Source of the DNA: JADGQN01 sp035315185
GTDB taxonomy: Bacteria; Desulfobacterota; Syntrophorhabdia; Syntrophorhabdales; WCHB1-27
Direction: 5' to 3'
DNA: 64,000 nt
NCBI GenBank assembly: GCA_035315185.1
Contig: DATFYE010000008.1
Location: forward strand, 1 to 64,000
The position numbers and the translations under genes were made by a program. The notes under the pieces are model-generated. The model searched no databases. It was given only the letters and a program-made list of their open reading frames with translations, and was not told where the DNA came from. Below, piece by piece: positions 36,357 through 45,013 of this stretch. Each line of letters opens with the position of its first letter. The first letter of the stretch is position 1.

Positions 36357-36583
36357 TCAGCCGCTCTACCTATACAAGCCTTGTCTCGGTCTGTTCCCGA
36401 GCGGATCATGTGCCTGATTTGACCCCGCGGCTCGGGCAAAATGCCTGATTTTCTTGAAACTTCGTGCAATTCTTGTACCAGTGGCGCCATCATCCTGGCA
36501 CCCTCTGTCTGCGTTTGGAGGTAATGCTCGTGGGCTGGGAGACACATTGTTTTGCTATATGGAAATGCAAGGCTGAAACGCGC

Positions 36584-37078
36584 TCACGGCGCTGTGATGA
36601 GGTCGCTGTCGATTACCATCTTCGCGTAGTAGTTGATTCCTTCGAGGAGGATCATGACCCGCTCTTCGCCTTCCAGCTCCCTTTCAAAGACACCGGCGAG
36701 GCCCTTAAAGGGGCCATCTTTGATAAAGACCTTTTCCCCTTTTCTGAATTTCTTTTTCTCGACCTGCGCGACGCCGTCGGTGAGTCGGTTCCTGATGAAG
36801 TCTATCAGTTCATCCTGCAAGGGCACGATTTTGCCGGCGAAGCTGACTATTTTCTTGACACCCCGCGCGTACTTGATCATGTAATAATCCTCGACCGGGT
36901 CAAACTTGACGAAGATATAACTCGGGAAGAGTGGTTCAATCTGCTCTGTGAAGCCTGTTTCCTTGTATTTGCGGAGCCGAATCTTTGGGTTCAGTACATC
37001 GTAATGAGCCGATGTCAGGTTGTGAAAAGCCCGCTCTTCATTCTTGGGCTTGGTGTTAACGACGAACCAGCGTTGCAC
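36584..37078 (-). CDS. NusG paralogue, RfaH/LoaP/UpxY-type antiterminator
   Basis: Specialised transcription elongation factor, 164 residues. NGN domain about 1-100 (RWFVVNTKPKNEERAFHNL, LFPSYIFVKFD, ARGVKKIVSFAGKIVPL) binds RNA polymerase; KOW domain about 113-150 with KGEKVFIKDGPFKGLAGVFE. It is not the housekeeping NusG, which sits beside secE and rplK in bacterial genomes. It starts with GTG behind AAGGAG and lies directly upstream, on the same strand, of the long glycan operon, the usual place for RfaH-like regulators of capsule or O-antigen genes. Likely partner of the ops-like elements in this window. Confidence 0.9.
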   Translation of the reverse strand: MQRWFVVNTKPKNEERAFHNLTSAHYDVLNPKIRLRKYKETGFTEQIEPLFPSYIFVKFDPVEDYYMIKYARGVKKIVSFAGKIVPLQDELIDFIRNRLTDGVAQVEKKKFRKGEKVFIKDGPFKGLAGVFERELEGEERVMILLEGINYYAKMVIDSDLITAP

Positions 37079-37135
37079 TATTTGTCTCCTTTGTAAGGGG
37101 CCTTTAAGAGAGAAACAATACTCGTTCTCGTTGAC

Positions 37136-37660
37136 TCATGCTGGTAGACGAATCCCTTCCAGGGCTAGTAAGTGTTTCTTAAGGTTGAGCCCCATGCCAA
37201 AACCGCCCAGTGCGCCGTCGCTTCTCACCACGCGATGACAGGGGATTACTATGGGGACAGGGTTTCTTCCCACAGCCTGCCCAACGGCCCGCGCAGCCAT
37301 CGGATAACCAAGCCGCCTGCCTATAGAGGCGTAGCTCACCACAGTTCCATAGGGAATTTTTTTTACCTCGAGAAGTACGCGGTGCGAAAAATCACCCAAT
37401 TCCCCCAGGTCGAAAGGAACATCAAACTCAACCCTTACCCCGCGCAGAAATTGATCCAGAAGACGCTGAAGCTTTCCGAAAGACTTAACCGATTCGACAG
37501 AGCCGGGATATTGATCACGCAAGCGTTTTCTCATAACCGCCCCGTCTTCGCGCGTTATGTCGAGACTTATGAGCCGCCTATCCTTGGCTACGAGAGCGAT
37601 CGTGCCGAGTCGCGAGTCAAGAAGCGTCCATTCTACGAATCCCAAATTGACATCATTCAT
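37136..37660 (-). CDS. ogt: Methylated-DNA--protein-cysteine methyltransferase
   Basis: Suicide repair protein that takes the methyl group from O6-methylguanine. 174 residues with the C-terminal DNA-binding and active-site region: VVSYASIGRRLGYPMAARAVGQAVGRN-type helix-turn-helix and the active-site IPCHRVV. A variable N-terminal domain precedes it. It ends 57 bases before the NusG-like gene and is divergent from the metallo-hydrolase. Confidence 0.94.
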   Translation of the reverse strand: MNDVNLGFVEWTLLDSRLGTIALVAKDRRLISLDITREDGAVMRKRLRDQYPGSVESVKSFGKLQRLLDQFLRGVRVEFDVPFDLGELGDFSHRVLLEVKKIPYGTVVSYASIGRRLGYPMAARAVGQAVGRNPVPIVIPCHRVVRSDGALGGFGMGLNLKKHLLALEGIRLPA

Positions 37661-37698
37661 GTAACTACCTAGAATGTATTACCATAAAAGAGGCTCAT

Positions 37699-38463
37699 AT
37701 GGAAGGGTTTATCAAGTTCATCGGGACCGGTGGTGCGCGCATCGTGGCGTCAAAGCAGGTACGCTCGACAGGAGGGTTGTGGTTTCATTACAGAGATACA
37801 GACCTTTACATCGACCCCGGGCCCGGGGCGTTGGTGCGCGTTCACGCATCGGGGGATCATCTGGAACCCTCACGACTCGATGGCATTATCCTCACGCACA
37901 AACACCTGGACCATGCCAATGACGTAAACGTTCTGATAGAGGCGATGGCCGAAGGGGGGTTCAAGAAAAGGGGTATGCTTTTCTGCCCTGAGGATGCGCT
38001 TGTCGGGGATCCCGTGGTGCTCCACTACGTGAGAGCCTACCTTGACGCTATCCAGATGCTGAAGGCCGGTCAGTCGTATACGGTAAAGGATGTCTCCTTT
38101 TCAGTGCCGGTCAGGCATATCCATCCGGTCGAAGCATACGGTCTCATTTTCCATCTGAACAAGAAAGTCGGGATCATCGCCGATACGCGGTATTTCGATG
38201 AACTCCCTGCCCATTACCAGGTAGATATATTGATTATCAATGTACTGAGGGTAAAGCCGATTTCGCAGAGCGATCCCATCGATCACCTTTCGGTGGAGGA
38301 TTTCAAGAAAATTGTTTCACGGGTCCGGCCGGAAAAGGCAATAATGACACACCTGGGCATGAATATGATCAAAGAGAAGCCGGCTGAGATCGCCAAAGAA
38401 CTGGAACGGGAGCTGGGCATAAACGTAATCGCAGCGTACGACGGAATGCGCCTGGTCTTCTAA
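37699..38463 (+). CDS. MBL-fold metallo-hydrolase
   Basis: 254 residues. Metal motif THKHLDHAND (HxHxDH type) near 74, later His in VRHIHPVEAYG, Asp in IADTRYFDE and a final His in MTHLGMNM. It has the compact form of predicted phosphodiesterase/RNase Z-like members. Start ATG at 37699 just after a 38-base divergent gap. Substrate unknown. Confidence 0.85.
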   Translation: MEGFIKFIGTGGARIVASKQVRSTGGLWFHYRDTDLYIDPGPGALVRVHASGDHLEPSRLDGIILTHKHLDHANDVNVLIEAMAEGGFKKRGMLFCPEDALVGDPVVLHYVRAYLDAIQMLKAGQSYTVKDVSFSVPVRHIHPVEAYGLIFHLNKKVGIIADTRYFDELPAHYQVDILIINVLRVKPISQSDPIDHLSVEDFKKIVSRVRPEKAIMTHLGMNMIKEKPAEIAKELERELGINVIAAYDGMRLVF

Positions 38464-38506
38464 TACCGATTTGCCTTCAGCCGTATACCTTCCGGGTACC
38501 CCGAAC

Positions 38507-39403
38507 TTAGAACTTTTCCTCTTGACGCGAAGCAAAGGGCAGGAGCAAGGTGAAGGTGCTCCCCACATTGAGCTTGCTCTCAACTTCTATCTTTCCTTCG
38601 TTGGCCTCGATAAGCTTCTTGACGAGAGAGAGGCCAAGCCCTGTTCCCTCACCCGCACCCTTGGTGGTGAAAAAGGATTCGAAGATTCTGCCGATGTCTT
38701 CTTCGCGTATTCCTGTCCCTTTGTCAGCCACAGCAATGAACGCGTAGGCGTCATCTTTTTTTCCTGTCCGTAGAGTGAGCAGACCTCCGCTCGGCATGGC
38801 TTGAGCCCCATTCATCACCAGATTCACGAGTGCCTGTTGGATATGCACCTTGTCACCGTAGATGGCAGGCAATGTTTCATCCTTTTTCACTTTCAAGTCA
38901 ATGTTCCTGAATCTCGTGAGGTGATGCTCCAGGAAGAGGACCGTGTCATCGACGAGACTATTGACATCCAGTGGCTCGCGGTTGGGCTCGGTCATGCGCG
39001 AGAAATCGAGCAGCTTTACCAGAACAGTGGAGAGCCGTTCCGCCTCCTTTTCTATGAACTTGGCATACACGTCGACCTTCTGCGCCTCCTGGCCCTGCCC
39101 TATCCTTTTTGCAAAACCTTGTATGGAGATAAGCGGATTTTTTATCTCGTGAGCTATGGATGCTGCAAGCTCACCCAGTGCGGAGAGTCGGTTCGCCTTG
39201 GTCAACACCTCTGTGAAATCGTGAATTTTTTTGTCCCGCTCTCTTATGTCCTTCACCTTTTCCCGCAGGGCATTGTAGCTCGCATTCAGTTCTTCGATGT
39301 TTGCCACAAGCAGGCGCTCGCGCGCACGTGAAAGGTTTTTTGCATCCTCGAGCTCTATCTCCAGCTCCTTGATCCTCCGTCTCAATCGTTCCGTCTCGTC
39401 CAC
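38507..39403 (-). CDS. Soluble sensor histidine kinase
   Basis: 298 residues without any transmembrane segment. Residues 1-65 are a highly charged coiled coil, leading into the HisKA domain with phospho-acceptor His85 in ASIAHEIKNPL. The ATPase domain has N box NLVMNGAQAM, G1 DKGTGI, F box ESFFTTK and G2 GTGLGLSLV. GTG start. It follows a V4R protein gene by 12 bases; no response regulator is adjacent, so its output is unknown. The V4R protein may be the sensory input. Confidence 0.92.
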   Translation of the reverse strand: MDETERLRRRIKELEIELEDAKNLSRARERLLVANIEELNASYNALREKVKDIRERDKKIHDFTEVLTKANRLSALGELAASIAHEIKNPLISIQGFAKRIGQGQEAQKVDVYAKFIEKEAERLSTVLVKLLDFSRMTEPNREPLDVNSLVDDTVLFLEHHLTRFRNIDLKVKKDETLPAIYGDKVHIQQALVNLVMNGAQAMPSGGLLTLRTGKKDDAYAFIAVADKGTGIREEDIGRIFESFFTTKGAGEGTGLGLSLVKKLIEANEGKIEVESKLNVGSTFTLLLPFASRQEEKF

Positions 39404-39415
39404 TGTCCACGCCGT

Positions 39416-39865
39416 TCAATAAAGGAATATGTCAAACTCGCAGTAATTGTAACCTGCGGACCAGCTCTTTGTCTGTGTCGATTTCGCCTTCTTCCCGCAA
39501 ACCTTCTCCAAAAGCCCTGCTATGATGCCGCTTTCCATGTCACAGAAGAGTTCTCCGGTGTAAACAAAGCCCGCACACGTGATACACTCGTAAAGCTTTA
39601 CGATGAGGTGGTCTTCCTCAATGGATTCGATTTCCGGTATGCCGATCTTGAGCTCTATTATCTTCTCTTTGAATTCTTCGAGCGTCGCTGCCCCTATCAT
39701 GTTACCGACTGACTTACCCATCATATAGAGGGTCTGTCCCGAACTCTCGCCAAGCAGGCTCCGCATGCCGATGATCCGCAAGATGCGGAAAAGCGTCAAC
39801 GGCACTTCTTCACCCAGCCGGGGGCGCACGATGGTCTTTATATCGTCGAAGGTATACTCTTTCAT
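39416..39865 (-). CDS. V4R (4-vinyl reductase) domain protein
   Basis: 149 residues. The C-terminal half has the cysteine pattern of V4R domains: ECITCAGFVYTGELFCDMESGIIAGLLEKV-type, that is Cys-x2-Cys then a distant Cys before the GIIAGLL helix. V4R domains are small-molecule-binding modules found in hydrocarbon-responsive regulators and bacteriochlorophyll synthesis. It overlaps suhB (ATGA) and precedes the histidine kinase, so the three genes form an operon. Confidence 0.75.
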   Translation of the reverse strand: MKEYTFDDIKTIVRPRLGEEVPLTLFRILRIIGMRSLLGESSGQTLYMMGKSVGNMIGAATLEEFKEKIIELKIGIPEIESIEEDHLIVKLYECITCAGFVYTGELFCDMESGIIAGLLEKVCGKKAKSTQTKSWSAGYNYCEFDIFLY

Positions 39866-40638
39866 GAACCCTCCCTGATCACGTCAAGCATCCGTTTGTG
39901 GATGAGACCGTTTGAAGCCAGAATGCCACCGCTGAAAAGACTAAACGTCTCTCCGGAAAGGCTCGTAACCGTGCCTCCCGCCTCTCTGACAATGAGCACC
40001 CCTGCGGCCATATCCCATGGGCTGAGCCTCATCTCCCAAAAGCCGTCGAATCTGCCTGCTGCCACGTAGGATAAATTGAGACCGGCTGACCCATCCCTTC
40101 TGAGGGCCTGGGCCCTCATGATGAATGCCGCCCAGTGGTTAAGATTATTGTTTGGGTTGGTAATGACATCATAAGGAAACCCTGTTACGAGCAAAGCCTG
40201 CTTAATCTCTTTAATGGCCGATACCCCAAGCCTCTCGCCATTAAGGAAGGAGCCCTCGCCTTTGCGGGCGAAGAAGAGTTCCTCCGTGATCGGGTTATAG
40301 ACCACTCCCACGATGATCTCCCCATCAACTTCGTAAGCGATCGACGTGCAGAAAAACGGGTATCCATGCGCATAATTGGTTGTACCATCCAGAGGGTCAA
40401 CGATCCATCTATTCTTCCCGGATTCGTAGGTATTCGCTTTCTCTTCGCTTATCACCTCGTCGTCGGGATACTCGTTTCCCAGAAGCTCCAGTATGCGGCT
40501 CTCACACTCAAAGTCAACGTTAGTGACGAGATTTATCTCGCCCTTGTGCATGATTGAAAGGGTTTTTTGAAAGTATCTCTTCTGGATTCTTCCGGACTCG
40601 AATGCCAGCTGGATAGCGAATTCGAGAGGTTCGTACAT
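39862..40638 (-). CDS. suhB: Inositol monophosphatase family protein (SuhB)
   Basis: 258 residues with the metal-binding motifs of the family: SEE at about 63, WIVDPLDGTTNYAHG near 77-91, and the C-terminal SPWDMAAGVLIVREAGG. Mg-dependent phosphatase on inositol-1-phosphate or related sugar phosphates. SuhB in E. coli also joins rRNA antitermination complexes, but that role is not visible here. First gene of the suhB-V4R-kinase run. Confidence 0.93.
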   Translation of the reverse strand: MYEPLEFAIQLAFESGRIQKRYFQKTLSIMHKGEINLVTNVDFECESRILELLGNEYPDDEVISEEKANTYESGKNRWIVDPLDGTTNYAHGYPFFCTSIAYEVDGEIIVGVVYNPITEELFFARKGEGSFLNGERLGVSAIKEIKQALLVTGFPYDVITNPNNNLNHWAAFIMRAQALRRDGSAGLNLSYVAAGRFDGFWEMRLSPWDMAAGVLIVREAGGTVTSLSGETFSLFSGGILASNGLIHKRMLDVIREGS

Positions 40639-40689
40639 GCGTCATATTCTAAACACATCGTCTGGGCTTTGCAACGACAACCCGCAACG

Positions 40690-40826
40690 CCCCGGCGTAA
40701 ATTTCAAATTCTAAGTACCAAATTCCAACCAGTGCTCTGTGCTAAATAACGCAGTGAACCGATCAGGCACGCTGTTTCTTTGGATATTTGTGATTTGGGG
40801 TTTGTTTGGAATCTGGATTCTGGAGC
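40690..40826. repeat. AT-rich degenerate repeat stretch
   Basis: The gap between suhB and the radical SAM gene contains low-complexity units such as AAATTTC, AAATTCTAAG and AAATTCCAA, mirrored by TTTGGAATCT and ATTTGGGG units on its far side. No open frame or promoter is convincing. It resembles remnants of dispersed intergenic repeats. Confidence 0.4.
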
Positions 40827-42173
40827 TTAGAGCTTGTTGTAAATAGCTGCTCTGCAGTAGTCGCGGAAGTTATTGACGCCGATGAAGAACTCTCGCATCA
40901 TGATGACCCAGTAATACCGTCCTTTCCTGGTGAGCGTGAGCATGTTCCTCTGTTTTTTTAGCCCCCCGGCCAGCCAAAAAAAGAGGATCTCGGGCCAGAG
41001 CCATTTGTACGGATTGCCCCGGAACCTGACGGCGAGCTGAGAAATATCGAGTTGCAGGCCGAAGAGCCTCATAAGAAACTCATAACGGAGCCGTTCTCTG
41101 AGCGATGTATCCTTTTTGCCCACGAAAGGAAATGCGGACCTGTTTACCTGTTCGATATAATCCCCGATGTCGAACGTGTTCGCGTAGACAGTGCCTTGAA
41201 GATAGCCTATGGAGCCGCTCCCGATTCCTGCGTATTCGGCGAAGTGGACAACGTATTCATCGATCATCGAACCGGCTTTCGAGAAACACCACGCAGTGCT
41301 CGGGTGGTACTCGCCTTCCAGCATCTCGGTAATCTTCATAAAGAACTCTTTCTCTCTTTTGAAGTTTACGGAGCCTCCCAGTTTTTTCCTCATTGTTTCC
41401 ATGGCGTAGGCCGAGGGCATGAGCGGATAGTACGTGATCTGGTCCACCCCGAGATCGAGAAGGATGGAGAGGTCCTTCTCCAGCACAGCCATCGACTGTG
41501 AAGGAAAATTGAAGATCATGTCCACATTGAGCGTATCGAAATGGCCCTGGGTCACCTTAAGCCTTTCAACGATTTCCTCCCCGCTCCCATATTTATGGTA
41601 GCGCTCTGCTGCCTGCAACAGTCCGGGATCAAAACTCTGCACCCCGACGGAGAGACGGTTTACGCCGACAGCTTTAAGCGCGTCGATGTTCCGCCCGGTG
41701 AGGTGATTCGGATTTGTTTCGACAGAGATTTCTCGTACGGGGAAGGTCTGCTTGGCGAGCTGGAGCGTTTGCGCCAGCTCATCGACGAGTATCGTAGGTG
41801 TGCCCCCACCGACGTACACGGCATTGAAGGCATACCCCGACCTCTTGTACATGGCGATCTCTTTCCGCAACGCGTCAAAGTAAGCTCTGGCCAGCCTTTC
41901 CTGAAAGACGACGCGGTGGAAGGAACAGTATGGGCAAAGTTCCTCGCAGAAGGGCACATGCACGTAGAGCAGCCTTTGTGTGCTGTCGGCGGCGGGCAGT
42001 TCCGAAAGTGTCGAACCAGGAGAGAGCTGGAGGTACCTGAAGTTCTTCTTGCGCGCGACGTAGGTTATGAATTGTTCGATCAGCATAGACCGGGCGACAT
42101 CAGCAGTTGCCTGAATGTTAAGGCGGAGAATCGAAAAAATCAAGCGATTGAATTCCCGTATTCCGACTTGCAT
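40827..42173 (-). CDS. Radical SAM protein, coproporphyrinogen III oxidase (HemN/HemW) family
   Basis: 448 residues. The radical SAM cluster motif CEELCPYC (CxxxCxxC) lies after LYVHVPF, followed by Y-VGGGTPT, EISVETNP and RLSVGVQSFDP, all HemN-family hallmarks. The C-terminal part, about 340-448, is a HemN-like winged domain. The N-terminal extension of about 65 residues before the cluster is longer than in HemW. It may be an oxygen-independent coproporphyrinogen oxidase, a heme chaperone or a radical SAM methyltransferase; the family does not decide. Confidence 0.85.
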   Translation of the reverse strand: MQVGIREFNRLIFSILRLNIQATADVARSMLIEQFITYVARKKNFRYLQLSPGSTLSELPAADSTQRLLYVHVPFCEELCPYCSFHRVVFQERLARAYFDALRKEIAMYKRSGYAFNAVYVGGGTPTILVDELAQTLQLAKQTFPVREISVETNPNHLTGRNIDALKAVGVNRLSVGVQSFDPGLLQAAERYHKYGSGEEIVERLKVTQGHFDTLNVDMIFNFPSQSMAVLEKDLSILLDLGVDQITYYPLMPSAYAMETMRKKLGGSVNFKREKEFFMKITEMLEGEYHPSTAWCFSKAGSMIDEYVVHFAEYAGIGSGSIGYLQGTVYANTFDIGDYIEQVNRSAFPFVGKKDTSLRERLRYEFLMRLFGLQLDISQLAVRFRGNPYKWLWPEILFFWLAGGLKKQRNMLTLTRKGRYYWVIMMREFFIGVNNFRDYCRAAIYNKL

Positions 42174-42259
42174 TCAAGTTGGATGACCCAGCCTTCGGCC
42201 GGATAACCCGGGAGGGAATGAGGAAAAATTCTAACAGGGAGGTATACACTTGAAGGCAA

Positions 42260-42772
42260 TTAGTATAAGGGATTCTTGAGGATGAGTTCTGTTATCTTCC
42301 AATAGCCCTGATCTGTGCGCTCCATTTTAAAACGCACCTTGTCATCCCCTCTGGGAGTTACGATCGCACTATTCCCTTTTTCCTCGATCGTGAGATACCA
42401 GACGCTGGCCTTCTTAATGGAAGAGAAGTAACCAAGCTGATCATCCGATTCGATAGCAGCCCGCACCCCCTTCCGGATCAATGCTTTGGCCTGCGGGAGC
42501 ATCGCGGACGCAACGAACCTCCCCACCGCTAATCCCAAGGGGTCAAGCTCGGCCTTGGCGCTGGACTCTTGGGCTCGGAATGCATCCTCCACCATGTGAT
42601 CCACAATGCTCTCTACATCAACATACTTGAGGGCTGCGTCAGCATCATGATTGAGAAGGGCGTTCCTCAGTTCAGCAAGGGAGTGACGAGGCGTGCTCGG
42701 AATTGCGCATGCTGACAGGAGACAGAACGAGGCCAGGAGTGCAGTTAACCAAGAAAGATTTCGGGCCGTCAC
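42260..42772 (-). CDS. DUF2939 family lipoprotein
   Basis: 170 residues. N-terminal signal peptide with lipobox LLSAC (Cys at about 21). The rest matches the DUF2939 pattern: N-terminal helices with HDADAALKYVDVESIVDHMV, and a C-terminal beta part (YWKITELILKNPLY) that resembles SnoaL/NTF2-like ends. Probably tethered to a membrane facing the periplasm; function unknown. GTG start at 42772. Confidence 0.7.
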   Translation of the reverse strand: MTARNLSWLTALLASFCLLSACAIPSTPRHSLAELRNALLNHDADAALKYVDVESIVDHMVEDAFRAQESSAKAELDPLGLAVGRFVASAMLPQAKALIRKGVRAAIESDDQLGYFSSIKKASVWYLTIEEKGNSAIVTPRGDDKVRFKMERTDQGYWKITELILKNPLY

Positions 42773-42809
42773 CTGTTCTATATAGCACAGGGGCGTTTGT
42801 CAGGCAAGC

Positions 42810-43085
42810 TTACTTCTTTACTTTCAATTTGGGGCCATGATAGTCGTGGGAGAAGAATGAAGATCCTTTGGCGGCTTTTCTCTTACGCTTCTTTGAGCCC
42901 CTGAAATAGACAAAGCCCAGGAAAAGCGTCCCGAAGGTACTGACACCGAGACTTATCTTTTGTACCATATCCTTGGCTGTCTCCATGTCACAGTGTGTCC
43001 AGGTAATCATCTCGCCTGCGACGATCGTGCCCATTACCAGGACGGCGAAGATGCCTACCAGAATATTTCTCGTATAGAGATCCAT
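42810..43085 (-). CDS. Small two-span membrane protein, unknown function
   Basis: 91 residues from the ATG at 43085, which has AAGGAG about eight bases before it. Two hydrophobic helices (about 9-25 and 42-62) are joined by a short loop containing Thr-His-Cys-Asp, followed by a very basic tail (GSKKRKRKAAKG, then KLKVKK). The longer open frame to 43331 lacks a start site. No family recognised. Confidence 0.6.
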   Translation of the reverse strand: MDLYTRNILVGIFAVLVMGTIVAGEMITWTHCDMETAKDMVQKISLGVSTFGTLFLGFVYFRGSKKRKRKAAKGSSFFSHDYHGPKLKVKK

Positions 43086-43435
43086 ACGTTGGCTCCTTGA
43101 GCCTCCTCTCAGCGTTTTGCAGTATACAGAGCAAATGACGTGCCAGTTTCGCAGAGGGTCTCGGGAAATCGATAGTGATACGTAAATGCTTGATATACAT
43201 GCGCTGACGCTACTTTTTGATGCAGGGCATCCCGGTGCATAACTGGGAAAAAAGATCCTCCCTTGCGGAAATTTCATTCTTTCGATGCAAGGAACAGATA
43301 GCGATTCCCATTTTTCTGGTCTTGACATCACGAGCGCATTATAATACCTGTAAAAAGATTGAAGAGATGAATTGAACGGACGACTTCATGCCGCGGAAAT
43401 ATTTTTCTCCGGTTCGAAATTTTTCTGGCGGGAAG
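43086..43435. other. Intergenic region, divergent genes
   Basis: This stretch of about 350 bases separates the small membrane protein gene from the NUDIX gene. I see no convincing gene. TTGACA at 43322 and TATAAT at 43340 are only 12 bases apart, too close for a normal sigma-70 promoter, though TATAAT alone could serve the NUDIX gene. Confidence 0.4.
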
Positions 43436-43969
43436 ATGAAGACAAAATTATTCTGCAATTACTGCCACGGGTCACTTGGGAGGAGACACACCGAAGGTAA
43501 GGAACGGCTGGTCTGCGAGAGCTGCGGGGAGATTTACTACGAGAACCCGTTACCTGTCGTGTCAGTGATCGTTTCTAACCAGAAGCGCGAGCTTCTCCTT
43601 GTGAAGAGGGCAAGAGAGCCTGCCAGGGGCACGTGGTGTTTTCCTATCGGCTTTGCGGAAACGGGCGAGAGCATCGAAGATGCTGCCTTAAGGGAACTCA
43701 AGGAAGAGGCTGGCATTGATGGCAAGATCCTAGAGATCGTGGATGTCTTCTCGGAGAGCAACGAAATCTACGGCGAGGTGCTCGTGATCACCTTTGAAGC
43801 GGAACGGGTGGGTGGAACCGAGATGGCAGGTGACGATGCCGTCGACTGGGCCTACTTTCCTTTGGCTAATCTCCCGAAGCTTGCTTTTCCGTCGCAGGGA
43901 AGGGCTCTTCAGAAGTTGATTGCCCTCAAGAGAGGAACCTGGCCCATAACGGACAAGACTGGTCCATGA
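43436..43969 (+). CDS. NUDIX hydrolase with zinc ribbon
   Basis: About 177 residues. N-terminal zinc ribbon CNYC...CESC (about 6-35) and then the Nudix box GFAETGESIEDAALRELKEEAGI, which fits GX5EX7REUXEEXGU. This architecture is seen in NADH pyrophosphatase-like and ADP-ribose hydrolases; substrate not decided. A further in-frame ATG at 43388 would add 16 residues; I prefer 43436 because the zinc ribbon follows directly. Confidence 0.85.
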   Translation: MKTKLFCNYCHGSLGRRHTEGKERLVCESCGEIYYENPLPVVSVIVSNQKRELLLVKRAREPARGTWCFPIGFAETGESIEDAALRELKEEAGIDGKILEIVDVFSESNEIYGEVLVITFEAERVGGTEMAGDDAVDWAYFPLANLPKLAFPSQGRALQKLIALKRGTWPITDKTGP

Positions 43970-44014
43970 GATCCTTCAGGCGAGTAAGGAATATACGGGC
44001 GTCGCAAAATCGTC

Positions 44015-44839
44015 TCACAGCCTGAGCAGCTCTGCTGCGTTTTTCCACAAGATTCTCTCTTTTGTCTCCTGTTCGAGAGGCAGGTCGTAGATCTTTTCTG
44101 CGAGTAACCTGATGTTGGATACACCCGGCCAGTCGCTGCCAAAAATAAAACGGTCCCGATAACGCTCCAGGTGAGGAAAGTGTTGGAGCACCTGTTTGGC
44201 GGGGATACCGGCGAGCCCGATGTACATGTTCGGATGACGACTGATGAGCCACCCCGCACGCTCATACCAGAAAGACCTACCGCCGTGCTCAAGCACAATC
44301 GGCAGAGAAGGAAAGTCACAGGCGACGTCATCAAGAAGAAGCGGGTCACCGTACTTCACTCGTGATCCCTGGAAGAGAGATATGCCCGTGTGAAAGGCCA
44401 GCGGAGTCCTGTGCTGCTGTGCAACCTCATAGAAAGGAAAAAGCCTCGGATCATTGGGGTAGAAGTGGGCATACGTGGGAAGCATTTTGAATCCCTTGAT
44501 GCCCAACTGGTTTATCGCCCTTTCGGCCTGCTCTTCCAGTGGCTCTCCGCTGTACAAGCAGATCGAACCGAAGGCGATGAGGTCTTCTTGGCCATCGCAG
44601 AACCGGGACGTAAACTCGTTGGTGACCACGCCTGAGGTTTCAGGGGCGTATTCGGACAGTACCACTGCTTTATGCACGCCCTGGCTTTTAAGAAACGCAA
44701 GGACCCTGTCAGGAGCTATCTGTTCGGAAAAGTGCTCGTAGTAGAAGGGGTTTACCTGCCGAAAAAAATCCATAACCCATGGAGTCCAGTGGCTCTTTGT
44801 TCCAACGTGAAGGTGAAAGTCTATTACTGGAATCCCCAT
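44015..44839 (-). CDS. Amidohydrolase family protein
   Basis: 274 residues of a TIM-barrel amidohydrolase (amidohydrolase 2 type): VIDFHLHVG supplies the HxH metal pair, LAFHTGIS and VLEHGG further His ligands, and IFGSDWPG the catalytic Asp. Members include decarboxylases such as aminocarboxymuconate-semialdehyde decarboxylase and lactonases; no specific substrate is evident. It is divergent from the acyl-CoA dehydrogenase operon, which may hint at aromatic or acyl catabolism. Confidence 0.83.
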   Translation of the reverse strand: MGIPVIDFHLHVGTKSHWTPWVMDFFRQVNPFYYEHFSEQIAPDRVLAFLKSQGVHKAVVLSEYAPETSGVVTNEFTSRFCDGQEDLIAFGSICLYSGEPLEEQAERAINQLGIKGFKMLPTYAHFYPNDPRLFPFYEVAQQHRTPLAFHTGISLFQGSRVKYGDPLLLDDVACDFPSLPIVLEHGGRSFWYERAGWLISRHPNMYIGLAGIPAKQVLQHFPHLERYRDRFIFGSDWPGVSNIRLLAEKIYDLPLEQETKERILWKNAAELLRL

Positions 44840-44941
44840 AGCACCTCGATCAGGTTATAAGGGTACTATATCGTGTAACCGACCCCTTTGCAAGGCCGCT
44901 ATTTTGCATGCAGAGTGCTACCTGAGCGGCTGAGATTTAGC

Positions 44942-44971
44942 TTGACATCAAAAATTCACCTGCGCTAAGAT
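44942..44971 (+). promoter_or_regulatory. Candidate promoter for acyl-CoA dehydrogenase operon
   Basis: A perfect TTGACA at 44942-44947 and TAAGAT at 44966-44971 with an 18-base spacer, about 40 bases before the ATG at 45014. A GGGAAGGAGG ribosome binding site follows. Confidence 0.65.
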
Positions 44972-45013
44972 AAGCTTTGTAAATTATTTCACATTTGGGA
45001 AGGAGGCGGCTGT

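Noticed and set aside
36236..36547. 103-codon open frame on the minus strand between the NusG-like gene and the cytidylyltransferase
   Set aside because: It lies across promoter, hairpin and ops-like element, its start lacks a ribosome binding site, and the translated product resembles no family.
42810..43331. Longer 173-codon version of the small membrane protein
   Set aside because: The first 82 codons lack a ribosome binding site and similarity, while the ATG at 43085 has AAGGAG at good spacing.
43322..43345. TTGACA and TATAAT before the NUDIX gene
   Set aside because: The hexamers are only 12 bases apart, too close for a standard sigma-70 promoter.
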